Positions 49,107 to 58,600 of a DNA stretch of 64,000 bases are shown here, piece by piece (within the stretch, counting starts at the first letter, position 1; each line of letters opens with the position of its first letter). Source of the stretch: Arthrobacter sp. OAP107 (GTDB lineage: Bacteria; Actinomycetota; Actinomycetes; Actinomycetales; Micrococcaceae); contig NZ_JBEPOK010000001.1 in the NCBI RefSeq assembly GCF_040546765.1, forward strand, positions 1,798,001 through 1,862,000, in the 5' to 3' direction. Position numbers and translations under genes: made by a program. The notes beneath the pieces are model-generated. The model saw nothing but the letters and a program-made list of their open reading frames with translations. It was not told the DNA's origin and ran no database searches.

Positions 49107-49360
49107 GGGGACTGGCCATGCTCAAGAACACCAGAACGATCGTGGGGCTGTGCGCACTAAGTGGAGTCTCGGTCACCGCCGTCATCGGCTGGGCTACCGG
49201 CTTCTTCGCCTGGGCCGTAGGCTCCGTCCGTAGCCTGTGGGATGGCTTCATCGCCTTCCTCAACTCGCCGTTCAGCTGGGAGCACCTCACCGCCGGCGCG
49301 GGCGTGCTGCTCATCCCGATCATCATCATTATCGTGATCTTCGCCATCGCGGATAACTGA
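49103..49360 (+). CDS. Small membrane protein (85 aa)
   Basis: Two to three hydrophobic helices (IVGLCALSGVSVTAVIGWATG, then a very hydrophobic GVLLIPIIIIIVIFAIAD end, shortened) with an aromatic loop SVRSLWDGFIAFLNSPFSWEH between. No family is recognised. It is translationally coupled to the preceding membrane protein, with which it probably forms a complex. Confidence 0.66.
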   Translation: MRGLAMLKNTRTIVGLCALSGVSVTAVIGWATGFFAWAVGSVRSLWDGFIAFLNSPFSWEHLTAGAGVLLIPIIIIIVIFAIADN

Positions 49361-49430
49361 GTCGCGCGGCATCTTTCGCGGAACCCGCTCCGGCTGCCGA
49401 TTCTTGCTTCAGCGGGCACAAATTGGGTGC

Positions 49431-50210
49431 TTAGGCCCGCGATAGCTCGGAATGCCGCTCGAGGCTGTACCGGATCAAATCCACAGCCGGGGTAAGGGCC
49501 CAGACAAGCAGCCTCATGGTCGGCCGGTTTTCCTTGGCGATGACATCATCCGGCAGAGAAGTTGACTGCGCCGGCTTCAGCACGGCATCCGCGGCCCTGC
49601 GCCTGCCGTGGGCAAAACCCGAGCACAGCTGCCATACGGACAAGGCGGACGTCCTGGGCACCAGGTCGCGGACCTGCGTGAGTATGTGCGTGCTGCTGGG
49701 GAGAATCAACTTTCCAGCGGCCCCGGAGGCATCGAGAATAGCCTGCAGTTGCGCCTTGTCGCTGTCGAAGTCCGGAAGCGTTCCCTGAAGATTCGGATGG
49801 CGACGTGCCAGTTCGCTGTACGCAGTCTCGCGGTCTTTGGCTACCTTCAGCGACAGAGACAGCGAACGAACTATCCTGGTCGCCTGTTCTTCTGGCGCTG
49901 AAATCCAGGCGGCCTGTGCGGCGCACTCAATGGCTGCCCTGACCAGCGAGAACGGGGCAAGAGTATGTGATGCTCCGGCACCAAGCATGATGCTGTCCAG
50001 CGCGTGCAAATGATCGATCGCGCTGACTACCGCATTGGCGATGTTGTGCGACGCCTGGTGGGGTTTGATGAGCCCATCGTCCTGCGCCAGACGGCTTCCG
50101 GCTTCCGGGATCCACGCCTCGTGGGAATCCCGGAAGCCCAGCCAGGTCCTCAGCTCCTGAAAATACGAGTCGGCAATCTCGAACTCTTCAGGTTCATCTT
50201 CTCGTCGCAT
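49431..50210 (-). CDS. Hypothetical DUF5677-like helical protein (259 aa)
   Basis: The all-helical protein has HALDSIMLGAGASHTLAPFSLVRAAIECAAQAAWI in its first half (shortened), similar in style to DUF5677/AbiV-like helical proteins. It has no recognisable catalytic motif. The ATG follows GAAGAATGGAG. It lies 28 bases behind the broken ligase gene on the same strand, so the two are probably one accessory unit, lower in GC than their surroundings by eye. A defence role is possible but unproven. Confidence 0.6.
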   Translation of the reverse strand: MRREDEPEEFEIADSYFQELRTWLGFRDSHEAWIPEAGSRLAQDDGLIKPHQASHNIANAVVSAIDHLHALDSIMLGAGASHTLAPFSLVRAAIECAAQAAWISAPEEQATRIVRSLSLSLKVAKDRETAYSELARRHPNLQGTLPDFDSDKAQLQAILDASGAAGKLILPSSTHILTQVRDLVPRTSALSVWQLCSGFAHGRRRAADAVLKPAQSTSLPDDVIAKENRPTMRLLVWALTPAVDLIRYSLERHSELSRA

Positions 50211-50238
50211 GACTCCATTCTTCACATGGCTACATTCT

Positions 50239-51259
50239 TTATCGCCAGGCACGCTGGAAGCCTTCCGGGAGGGATACTTCCGTCGGCGACAACTCAGGCC
50301 TGACCCGTATGAGGCGGACTGAATGCCGGAATGCCTGACCCGACCAGGCTATGTCGGCCGAGACTTCAACCACCAACGGCTCCACCAAAGTCAAGCGAGT
50401 GGTGCCGCCCTCCTTGGTGAAGCGGTCCAGCACCCGTTCGCTGATTTCCTCCGGCCATGGATGCCTTCCCCGGGGAGGGATGAAGATATGTGGCCAGATC
50501 CCTTCCCGCACGAGCCGTCAAGGACGTGGACCGGCCGACAATCCGCAGCCGTCCGTGTACCGGAAAACCCACCACCGCTGCCCGCGGGTGCGCCATGGGA
50601 CCTATGACCGCCGCAAGAACCACATCAAGGGCGCTTCTGCTCTTGACCTTCAGCCAAATTCGCCGGGGCTCGTACGTCTGCCCTTCACCCTTGATCACAA
50701 TTCCTTCCACGCCCGTGGCGGTCATGTCACTGAACCACGTGGCCGCCAGGGCCCGGTCGCTGGTCGCCGGTGACAGATGCAGTGGCGGAACCCACCCGCG
50801 CGCCAGCTCCTCGAGCAGAGCCCGGCGGTCCCGGAATTGAAGCCCGCGGGTATCCTGCCCCGCCACTGCCAGGACGTCGAAGGCGATCAGCGAGGCAGGG
50901 CTTTTCATCACGAGCTCCGCAAGAGCCGCCTTTGAGCTCACCAGGCGCATCTGCAGCGCATCGAAATCCAGCCGCCCTTCGGACCACACGACAACTTCGC
51001 CATCGACAACACAGCCCGGAGGGATCTGCTCACGCACGGAAGCCAACACGTCCGGAAAGTACCTGCTCAGATCCTTGCCCTGTCTGCTGTAGAGCCACGC
51101 CCCATCCGAACCGACCAGACACACTGCCCGGAAACCGTCGAACTTCATCTCAAAGACTGAGCCGCCGGACAGTTCGTCACCGCGTGGTATCGACTCCACG
51201 GCCTTGGCCAAAGCAAGGGCAACAGGAGGATGCAGGGCGGCCGGCAAACCTTCGAACAT
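50239..51259 (-). pseudogene. ATP-dependent DNA ligase (LigC-like), frameshifted
   Basis: Ligase motif I is FEMKFDGFRAV with the adenylated lysine, then CVVDGEVVVW (motif III region), DFDALQMR, LIAFDVLA and GVEGIVIKGEG followed by LKVKSR (motifs IV and V). The frame then breaks. At about 50468-50482 one extra base in the CCCTCCCCGGGG run (minus strand) shifts it. The correct C-terminus, PPRGRHPWPEE through VEPLVVEVSADIAWSG and VRLIRVRPELSP, is found intact in the next frame to 50239. This is a small actinobacterial ligase. It is either a recent pseudogene or a sequencing error. Confidence 0.85.
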
Positions 51260-51343
51260 CGTGGGCACAGCGTAAGCCCAGCGAAGCAGGGGTGGAAACA
51301 AGGCTTCCTCCCGGCTGGATACAGCACCAAGCACCGGGAAGCG

Positions 51344-51362
51344 TCACAGCAAAGCTGTGACC
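51344..51362 (+). promoter_or_regulatory. Palindrome upstream of the 51413 gene
   Basis: GTCACAGC-AAA-GCTGTGAC is a perfect 8-base inverted repeat about 50 bases before the next start codon; it may be an operator. Confidence 0.45.
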
Positions 51363-51412
51363 GGGTCCTTCTTCGATCAGGGAAACCAACCACATTCGAA
51401 ACAGGAGTCGTC

Positions 51413-51786
51413 ATGTCCACTGAAGCTGTTACAAACCCCGCTGGGTCTGCCGGGACTGCCGGTGGCCGGCGCTACAAGGAACCCACCTCACAGCAGATTG
51501 AAGATGCCGCGGCCCTGATGTTCCTGGCGGCGACAAGGAAAGCTCTGCGGGACCAGCAGCACATCTGGGATGTCGAACTGGAGTTGGAAGCACCTACACC
51601 GTGCACAACCAGCGCAGGTACTGCGTGCACGCCAGCACCCGTACAGGTGAAAGCCTCACGGGCCCACACGGTGTTCTCGTGCATCCGGCCAACGGAACTG
51701 CGGAAACGGCTGCCTGGAGCATTGCCGCCGAGGTTCGCAATGCAACGGCAAAACGTCGGCAAAAGGCGGCCATCAAGATTGCGTGA
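51413..51786 (+). pseudogene. Hypothetical protein with frameshift near 51587
   Basis: After ACAGGAG the ATG opens a frame that looks coding for about 58 residues (EPTSQQIEDAAALMFLAATRKALRD, then HIWDVELELE, shortened). It then turns into a Cys/Thr-rich nonsense stretch. The frame one base back continues well: STYTVHNQRRYCVHASTRTG and PANGTAETAAWSIAAEV, to a stop at 51786. Loss of one base between about 51575 and 51597 would explain it. The joined product of about 125 residues is of unknown family. Confidence 0.6.
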
Positions 51787-51796
51787 CTACTGGCCT

Positions 51797-52816
51797 TTAC
51801 CGGGGCGGGGCTTCCGAGGACCTTCCTGGCGTAGCTTGTGTTTTGTCACTGCCGATCTTCAGCCAGAACCAACCCACATACCAAAGAATCGCCACCAGTC
51901 CGATGACAAAGCTGACAAGCAGCAGAATCTTGGACACGACGTCCAGGCCCTTGGGCTCAAAGGCCATCATGACCAAAGGTACGAGGATTCCCAGCGAGAG
52001 GAGGCCCAGCATCCACATGGCCGCAGCCACTCCCTCTGGCTTGCCGACGCGGGCCAGCTCTTCCTTCAAGCGGTCCCGCTCGGCAACAGCAGCCCGCAGC
52101 TGCGTCTTCAGATCAGCCTCAGCGCGGATTTCCTCATCCTGTCGTCGCACGTCCGCTGCGATCGCCCAGTCCGGTCTCAACGCCGCTGCCAGATTTGAGT
52201 AGTCGAAGAGATCTGTGGATCCAAGAATCGATAGTGCGGGAGGTTTTGGCAGGAAGGCACGCCGGCGCTTGAATGCCTGTTCATAAAGATCCTGGTGGGC
52301 GTCCGGGATTTCCAGACCGCGCTCGACGAGATCTTCAAGGTCAAGATTCCTGGTATCGCCTTTTCTGAGCTTCAAATTGATGGCCTGCACTGCATTTTGC
52401 ACCCGTTGCCGGAGTGCAACCGCGTACGGTTTGAGCTCTTCTTCTGCCGTTCCCCGTGCGACACGCTCTTGAATCAGGGCATCCAAGTCCAAGGACGGAT
52501 TTTCAAGCAGTTTTTCCACTGCCACTTCGTAGAAGTAGCGTTCCGCCCTGTCCAATCGGGTCCGATGGGCCTCTTTCAGGTCCGCCTCAATGTGCCCAAT
52601 GCGTCCAGCTGCTGCCTCCACCAGCCTCCTGATGCCCTCGCGTTCGCTGGAGATCGCAACAAGCCTGCTGACAAGGAAACCTCCAATGATGGCGACCAGA
52701 ACGGCCGACGCCTGGCTGAGGGCGGACAACAAAGTGCTCGGGTCCCAGTCCTGTTCCGCCGACCTGACAATCACGCCAAATGGATCGCATTGCACCACTG
52801 ACTGGAGCAATGGCAC
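51797..52816 (-). CDS. Membrane protein with central coiled coil (about 339 aa)
   Basis: An N-terminal transmembrane helix (LSQASAVLVAIIGGFLVSRLV, shortened) leads into about 200 mainly helical, charged residues (RIGHIEADLKEAHRTRLDRAE, DLKTQLRAAVAERDRLKEEL, shortened). Two C-terminal helices follow (MWMLGLLSLGILVPLVMM and LLLVSFVIGLVAILWYVGWF). No family is recognised. The start is uncertain: GTG at 52816 fits a TATGAT box about 45 bases upstream, but no clear ribosome-binding site is seen. It converges with the preceding plus-strand gene. Confidence 0.65.
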   Translation of the reverse strand: MPLLQSVVQCDPFGVIVRSAEQDWDPSTLLSALSQASAVLVAIIGGFLVSRLVAISSEREGIRRLVEAAAGRIGHIEADLKEAHRTRLDRAERYFYEVAVEKLLENPSLDLDALIQERVARGTAEEELKPYAVALRQRVQNAVQAINLKLRKGDTRNLDLEDLVERGLEIPDAHQDLYEQAFKRRRAFLPKPPALSILGSTDLFDYSNLAAALRPDWAIAADVRRQDEEIRAEADLKTQLRAAVAERDRLKEELARVGKPEGVAAAMWMLGLLSLGILVPLVMMAFEPKGLDVVSKILLLVSFVIGLVAILWYVGWFWLKIGSDKTQATPGRSSEAPPR

Positions 52817-52929
52817 ATGGGAGGTACAGGTAAGGAATTCAGACGAGATCACCGAGCGATCATAAGCGACCCCTGACGATGCGCCGTGCACAGGGACCGG
52901 TCCTGGCACCTGCAGCCCCTTACGGACAC

Positions 52930-52967
52930 AAGAACCCCGGTGATGCTTCCGCATCGCCGGGGTTCTT
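52930..52967. terminator. Near-perfect terminator with T-run
   Basis: AAGAACCCCGGTGATGC and GCATCGCCGGGGTTCTT form a 17-base stem with one mismatch around a TTCC loop, followed on the plus strand by CTTTTTTTC. It also lies just downstream of the minus-strand HU gene, so it may act in both directions. Confidence 0.88.
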
Positions 52968-52996
52968 CTTTTTTTCTGTCAGCAGCTGTCCGTCGT

Positions 52997-53368
52997 CTAT
53001 CCCGCCACCCGGGCAAGGACCTCCTCAGCCTCGTCAAACTCGTCGATCAGCCGCAAGGTCTCCGGGCCACCCAGGTCAGCGTCCGGATCGAGCCGTCGAT
53101 TGATGCTGCGTGACGCGGAGAACTTCAGCACCGAGTAGTCATCCACGTCCTTCTTGCCGAACCGGACCTTGTGGCCTTTGTGCGTCTGCCGGGCGAAGCG
53201 GCCAAAGCCGGTGAGCACGACGGTGTCTCCACGGCGCACGGCGTCGGTGAGCTCCGCAATGAGCGACTCGTACACCTCACTCACCACCCTTATCGGCTGT
53301 CCGCTGCGGCCGGCCACCTTCGAGATGAATCCACGCTTGCTGATCCGCGGATGAACCGTCGTCTTCAT
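52997..53368 (-). CDS. HU-family DNA-binding protein
   Basis: The 123-residue protein has the HU/IHF core: ISKRGFISKVAGRSGQP, the SEVYESLIAELTDAVRRGDTVVLTGFGRF helix-strand region (shortened), and a beta-arm region ending VRFGKKD...LKFSASRSIN. A C-terminal acidic tail of about 30 residues (DADLGGPETLRLIDEFDEAEEV) is not usual in HU and may regulate binding. With Lsr2 it gives the element two chromatin proteins. I chose the ATG two codons inside a GTG alternative. Confidence 0.9.
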   Translation of the reverse strand: MKTTVHPRISKRGFISKVAGRSGQPIRVVSEVYESLIAELTDAVRRGDTVVLTGFGRFARQTHKGHKVRFGKKDVDDYSVLKFSASRSINRRLDPDADLGGPETLRLIDEFDEAEEVLARVAG

Positions 53369-53428
53369 GCCCACACCTTTGTCCTATCATCCCTCGTCGT
53401 CCGCTTACTGCTTGAAAACCAGTTTATC

Positions 53429-53466
53429 CGACAGGCCTGTCGAAAAGCGATCCACAGACCTGTCGG
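53429..53466. promoter_or_regulatory. CGACAGGCCTGTCG palindrome upstream of the HU gene
   Basis: CGACAGGCCTGTCG (53429-53442) is a perfect 14-base palindrome, followed by a half-copy GACCTGTCGG near 53457. It lies about 60 bases upstream of the HU gene in its promoter region, a typical operator position. Confidence 0.55.
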
Positions 53467-53478
53467 TATCCATTCAAA

Positions 53479-53844
53479 CTAAAGCTCGAAATCCGGATCA
53501 ATGGACTGGCGGTCGTCCTTGTACTCGTAGTCAACTGACTCAATAATCGACCGAGTCTTCGGATCGCGCCGTGTGCTGACGATCTTGTCGTGGGACTCGT
53601 CGAACCGCTGCTGGTCGGCGATCCGGTGGGCCGCGTTGAGCTTGGCGTTGATGTTCTTGTCGCCGAACTCCATCATCGAGCTCACGGAGGACTTCGCACC
53701 CTGCTTGGTTGCGTTGACGTTCTTCTTGTTCTGCGCACGCTGCTGCTCCCAGCGACCGCGGTCCTCGGGCGTGACGTACCCGAACATCTGGGCGAGCCGG
53801 GAACCGTACCGCTCCTGCTGCTCTACCTGCTGGTCGTCGCTCAT
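53479..53844 (-). CDS. Hypothetical charged helical protein (121 aa)
   Basis: A Gln/Asp/Arg/Lys-rich helical protein (DRGRWEQQRAQNKKNVNATK, AHRIADQQRFDESHDKIVS) without recognised family. It follows the 584-residue protein by 30 bases in the RNA polymerase operon and may be a small partner of that system. Confidence 0.66.
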   Translation of the reverse strand: MSDDQQVEQQERYGSRLAQMFGYVTPEDRGRWEQQRAQNKKNVNATKQGAKSSVSSMMEFGDKNINAKLNAAHRIADQQRFDESHDKIVSTRRDPKTRSIIESVDYEYKDDRQSIDPDFEL

Positions 53845-53874
53845 GGTCCTGTCTCCTTCTCGTTCGTTTCCGGA

Positions 53875-55629
53875 CTATGCCGGCTGGTAGTCCTCGGCTC
53901 CGCGGTCGCGGCTCCACTGGCCCTCCGGCCCCGGCCGGGCCGAGGGGCCGGCCCCCTGTCGGAAGGGCTGGGGCCGCGTGCGCTGCGCCGCCAGGAAAGT
54001 AGCGGGATCGTCGACCGCGGCCCGCATCGTGTCCTGCCAGTCCTCGCCGAGGGCCAGCTTGAGCTCGTGCTCAAAATCCGGGTCCTCCTTGTTCAGCTCC
54101 TCGATGGCGTCCACGTAGGCGTTCGAGTAGACACGCTGCTGCTCCTCGTCCGAGAGACCATCGATCTCCATGCTTGCGAGCATGCTCTCGGACTGGTCGA
54201 GGCGCTGCTGGAGGTCCTCGGGCAGCCCGCGGGTGTCCAGGCCCTGCTTCTTGGCCGCGAAACCGATCATGTAGCCCATGACACTGCCGCCGAGGGCCTG
54301 TCCGTCGCCACGCTGGACGCCGTCCAGCATCGCCGCCTTCATGGTTTCCGCCAGCTGCACCTGGTGCTCGTCCGGCTCCATCGGCAGGCGCAGCGTGAAC
54401 ATGCCCTCGTCGGGGAACCGCCGGCCCAGGTGGTCGTCGAACTCCCCGGTCCAGACCTCGCGTACCCTGTCGGTGCCCGCGAGGCGGGCCTCGTGCGGCG
54501 GGGCCTTGACGATGCGGCCGTGCGCGACGCCGTTGAACATCAGGCGCAGCTCCGGCTCGGACTCCATCCGCTCGCCGATGATCGTCCGGGCGCGCTTGAC
54601 CACCTCGGCACGGTCGAGCCCGTCGTCCTCCATCTGCTGGCGCAGGCGCTTGCGCAGGGCCTTGTAGCTGGCGTTGATCTGCTTCGCGTCCTGCTCGAGG
54701 TCACGCATCTTCCAGAAGGCGTTCTCCATGAGTGCGACCTCGGTCATGGCCGCCGACTCGGGAGTAAACAACTCACGGTTGCCCCGCTCGCGGCGCTCCA
54801 GGTCCTCCAGGCGGGTACGCCAGCGTCGGGAAAGGAAGTCGTCCCTGCTGGTGCCCCACCGCCCGCCCGACTTCCCGGACTGCTTCCCGCCGTCGTCGCC
54901 GGCGGCCTCCTGCGCCTCCGGCGCGCCCCCGAACAGATCTCCGACCAGAGCCGCCTGGCGCTCGGCCCTCTCGCCGATGTGCCGGGTCTTCGCGTCGATC
55001 CGGTCCTGGACCTTGTCCTTGAACGGCTGCAGGTAGGAGTCCATCTCCTTCCTGAAGTCAGGAGCGAGCATCCGCATTGCCATCATCATGCCGGCGGCCT
55101 GGATGACCGAGTTCGGGTTCACGCCGCGGGTGAGCGGACGCAGGCAGCCCTGCATCATCATCTGCATGTAGACCGCGTGCATCGCGTCGAACTCCTTCGT
55201 GCGCTCCCCGTCGTTGAAGCCGGGCACGAGCAGCTTCGAATCGCGCAGCGTCTGCATGTACGCCTCGCCCGCCAGCCGCGTCTCCGCCCGAAGCTTCAGC
55301 AGCCGCTCCCGGTCGTCGAGGCCGTCATCGTCGGCCGCAGCGCGCTTCTGGTCGCGTGCACGCTGGCGCTCCCGCTCCTCGGTCCGCTCCCGCGTCGTGG
55401 CCCCGAAGAAGCCGCGGGCACGGTCGCGCAGCCGCTCGCGCTGCCCGCGTGAGGTGTCGTGTCCGGCCTGCGTCTCCGGCTCGTCGACAATCTCCGCGTC
55501 GATGATGTCCTCCTCCCCGCCGTCCATCCCGTACACGGCATGGACGTCGCCCAACGGGTCGACAGGCAGTGCCTTGCGCCCCCGGCCCCTGCCGCCCGGA
55601 CCCATTTCCTGCTCCGTGTCCTGTGTCAT
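53875..55629 (-). CDS. Large unknown protein in the RNA polymerase operon (584 aa)
   Basis: No family is recognised. The N-terminal 100 residues are charged and disordered-looking (GPGGRGRGRK, then RERTEERERQRARDQKR). Next comes a Met-rich helical segment (HAVYMQMMMQGC, SVIQAAGMMMAMRM). The middle is a long charged coiled region (RRWRTRLEDLERRERGNREL, AKQINASYKALRKRLRQQMED, shortened). The acidic C-terminal third is helical. The ATG begins 1 base after the RNA polymerase stop codon, so both are made together. It could be an accessory or specificity factor for that polymerase, or part of transfer; position is the only argument. Confidence 0.72.
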   Translation of the reverse strand: MTQDTEQEMGPGGRGRGRKALPVDPLGDVHAVYGMDGGEEDIIDAEIVDEPETQAGHDTSRGQRERLRDRARGFFGATTRERTEERERQRARDQKRAAADDDGLDDRERLLKLRAETRLAGEAYMQTLRDSKLLVPGFNDGERTKEFDAMHAVYMQMMMQGCLRPLTRGVNPNSVIQAAGMMMAMRMLAPDFRKEMDSYLQPFKDKVQDRIDAKTRHIGERAERQAALVGDLFGGAPEAQEAAGDDGGKQSGKSGGRWGTSRDDFLSRRWRTRLEDLERRERGNRELFTPESAAMTEVALMENAFWKMRDLEQDAKQINASYKALRKRLRQQMEDDGLDRAEVVKRARTIIGERMESEPELRLMFNGVAHGRIVKAPPHEARLAGTDRVREVWTGEFDDHLGRRFPDEGMFTLRLPMEPDEHQVQLAETMKAAMLDGVQRGDGQALGGSVMGYMIGFAAKKQGLDTRGLPEDLQQRLDQSESMLASMEIDGLSDEEQQRVYSNAYVDAIEELNKEDPDFEHELKLALGEDWQDTMRAAVDDPATFLAAQRTRPQPFRQGAGPSARPGPEGQWSRDRGAEDYQPA

Positions 55630-55630
55630 G

Positions 55631-58600
55631 TCAGCCTCCCAGTCCATAGTCGTCGTCACTCTGCTGCTGCCCGGTCTCGTAGCTCGGCGTCCAGGCCGGG
55701 CGACGGCCGCCCACGCCGACGGCGTGTGCCGAGCGCCGGCTGGCACCGCGCGCCCTGGCGGCCCCGTCCCCGGTCTGCGCGAGCACGTCACGCTTGAGGA
55801 CCGCGGCATCCACCGCGGCCTCCGCGGACTCCAGGCCGTCCAGCCCGTCGAGGCCGTGCGCCGCGAACGCGTCGAGCTCGCGCGCCGCCGCGGCCCGGGC
55901 ACGGCGGGTGCCCGCTGAGGCGAACTGCTCGTTCTTCTCGCCGTCGAAGACGCTCTCGCGATTCTTCGCAGCCTGCACCAGCGCCTCGAAGTCGCCGCCG
56001 TAGGCCATACGGTCCATCACCGTGCCCGCCAGGGACGGGTCCTCCTCGAGGTTGCGCACCAGGCCCGACTTCGGGTCCTCCAGCGCGCGGGCGACACGGG
56101 CGACGCAGTCCGGGTTGACCGAAACGTTGAACCCGTCCTTGGCCTCGTAGAACTCGACGAACTGGGCCTCCCACTCCTCGGCCGTGGCCTGGACAGCCTC
56201 GCCGTCGGCGAACTCGGGACGCCACTGGCCGGGGCCGGTGTGCTCGAGCTTGCGGCCGCGCCACAGATCGCGCCCGGGACCCTGCAGCATCTCGTACTTG
56301 TGCCGTGCCTCCGCAGCGTCGTGCTTGGCCTGCAGGATCGACTGGGTCACCGGATAGGTCACCTCAAGCACCGCCTTCAGGTCAGCGCCACGCAGGGCGC
56401 GCACCGCACGCTGGGAGAACGAGCCACCCAGTCCCGTGCCGTGGGCCTTGATCGCCGTGGCGAACATCGAGGCCTCCTGGTCCTCCTGCGTGATGCCCGG
56501 CGTGCCCTGCTCGTCGCCGAGGTTGCGGGCGTAGTCCCCGAGCTTCTTCTCGCTACCCTTGGCCCCGGTCTCGACGCAGACTTCGCGCACGCTCTGCAAG
56601 TGCGCCTCGCGGCTGCTGAAGGTCAGCGCCGAGCCGAACTCGCCGCGCTGTGCCGAGCGATAGAGATCGCTGAGCTCCTCGACGAGGACCTCGTGGCCGG
56701 CGGCAACCTCGTGCGGATCGCTGACGAACCGCAGGCGGTTCGCCTCCTTGACGACACTCTCAAGGCTCTCCGCCAGCTCCGGGCTCTTGGACAGCGCCAC
56801 CTGGGTGTCCAGCGAGACCTGCATGGCCAGCGGGTGCGAGCCGTCGGCCTTCACCACGCCGGTGTCCAGGAGGTTCGCTCCGACCGAGAGCCTGGCCATC
56901 GCCTCGGCCTTGGCGGCCTCGCTGTGCAGCCTCACGACGGCGACCGCGTCACCGTCGAAGTCGCCGTCGAAGCACTGGTCCATCACCGGGTTGATCGCCG
57001 CGCCGGTGAGCCGGTCGTCGATCGCCACGCGCATGTAGCGCACGCCGGCGTCGCGCAGGACCGGGTCGCGCCAGACCAGCGCGTGATCGCCTTCGGCCAG
57101 GCCCAGCTGCTCGGCCTTGACCGAGCTCAGAGCGATCTGATCGATGTCCAGCCGAGGGTCGGCGGTCCAGACCATCGTGGCCGAGTCCGACAGGCGCGAG
57201 CTCATCAGCCCGGTCTTGAAGATGTTGTTCTTGCCGGTCAGCACGCGGTTCTGCACGTCCGTGGTGATCGCCTCGAAGGCACGCTGGGCCCGCGAGACAG
57301 ACTCGCTCATGCCCCGGCGCACCTCGGCGCGCTTGTCCGGCGACAGGCCGTGGTCGTCCAGCTGCTCGGCCATGTACCGGTAGCGGCAGGCTTCGACGAA
57401 GACGTCCTGATAGCTGCGCGTGTAGTCATGCGTGACGGACGTGCCGTCGTCGAACTCCTGGCCGCTGCGCAGGTGCGAAGAGAGCACCGGCAGCTTCCAC
57501 GAAGTCGCGCTGACCGTCTCGGTCAGCTGACTCGTCGGGTAGGTCAGCGGAAAGGGGATTTCCATGTCGCCGCCACGATCGCCGATCAGGTCGCCGAAGG
57601 ACTTGCGCATGGCCGTGGTGTTCAGCCCCGGCGTCGCGCCTTCGCTGCGCGGCTGCGTGCGCATCAGCTCCGGCATCGGGATCAGACGGCGCTCGGGCCG
57701 CTCGTCGACACTCTCGGCCTGGCCCACGACACGCAGGGTGCCGTCGGCCTCCATGTCCAGTCCCGCCACCAGCAGATACTCGCGCAGGTTCGACTCGGCA
57801 CCGGAGTTGTGGCCGTAGAACTCGCGCATGATCGCCGGGCAGTCCTGGGACTGCAGCGCCCAGGCCAGCTGCGAGGAGGCCTTGCGCCCCTTGCCGGCGC
57901 GCACCTGTTCGTCGTCGTAGATCTTGGTCTTCTCGTCGACAGCCATGTGGGTGACCACGAACCGCATCTCGCCCAACCCTCCGTCGACCGGCCCGGCATC
58001 GGGGCCCTGGACGGCCGGGCGGCGGATGTCGCCCACGGCACCACCCATCAGCTCGCGCGCCGATCCGGCGTTGCGGCGGGAGATCAGCGAGAACGGGCTC
58101 ATCACCACGTCGATGCCCTGGTTCTCCCTGAACCAGGCCACCTCCTGCTCCAGGCCCTGGGCACGCGCCTCATCCGGGTCCATGTGGCGGTCGACCACCA
58201 GAGAGACGACACCCTTGTTGCCGTGCAGATCGCTGATCTTGTCGCCCACGACGAGGTCGCGCAGCTGGCCACCGGCCCCGCGGATGCGATGCCGCTCGGA
58301 GAACTCCGTCGACACCACGATCGGGTCGTCGGCCGTCCAGCCGCCGAAGGTCATCAGAGCGGTGCCGGTCGGCTTCGTCACCTCGGAAGACTGCATGATC
58401 GTCGAGGCCGTCATCTGCTGGCGGTCGAACGGGTCATAGCGCAGCGTCTCCAGCTCCGGCCGGCTCATCAGCGGGGCGCGGGAGCCGGTCACGGTCTCCG
58501 GGTCACCCGGCTCAATCGTGCCGTCGGGGCGCACGGCGGCGTCCTCGGTGAGGTAGCGCACGATGCCCTGGTTGGTCGCGCCGCCGGTCATCACCGGATC

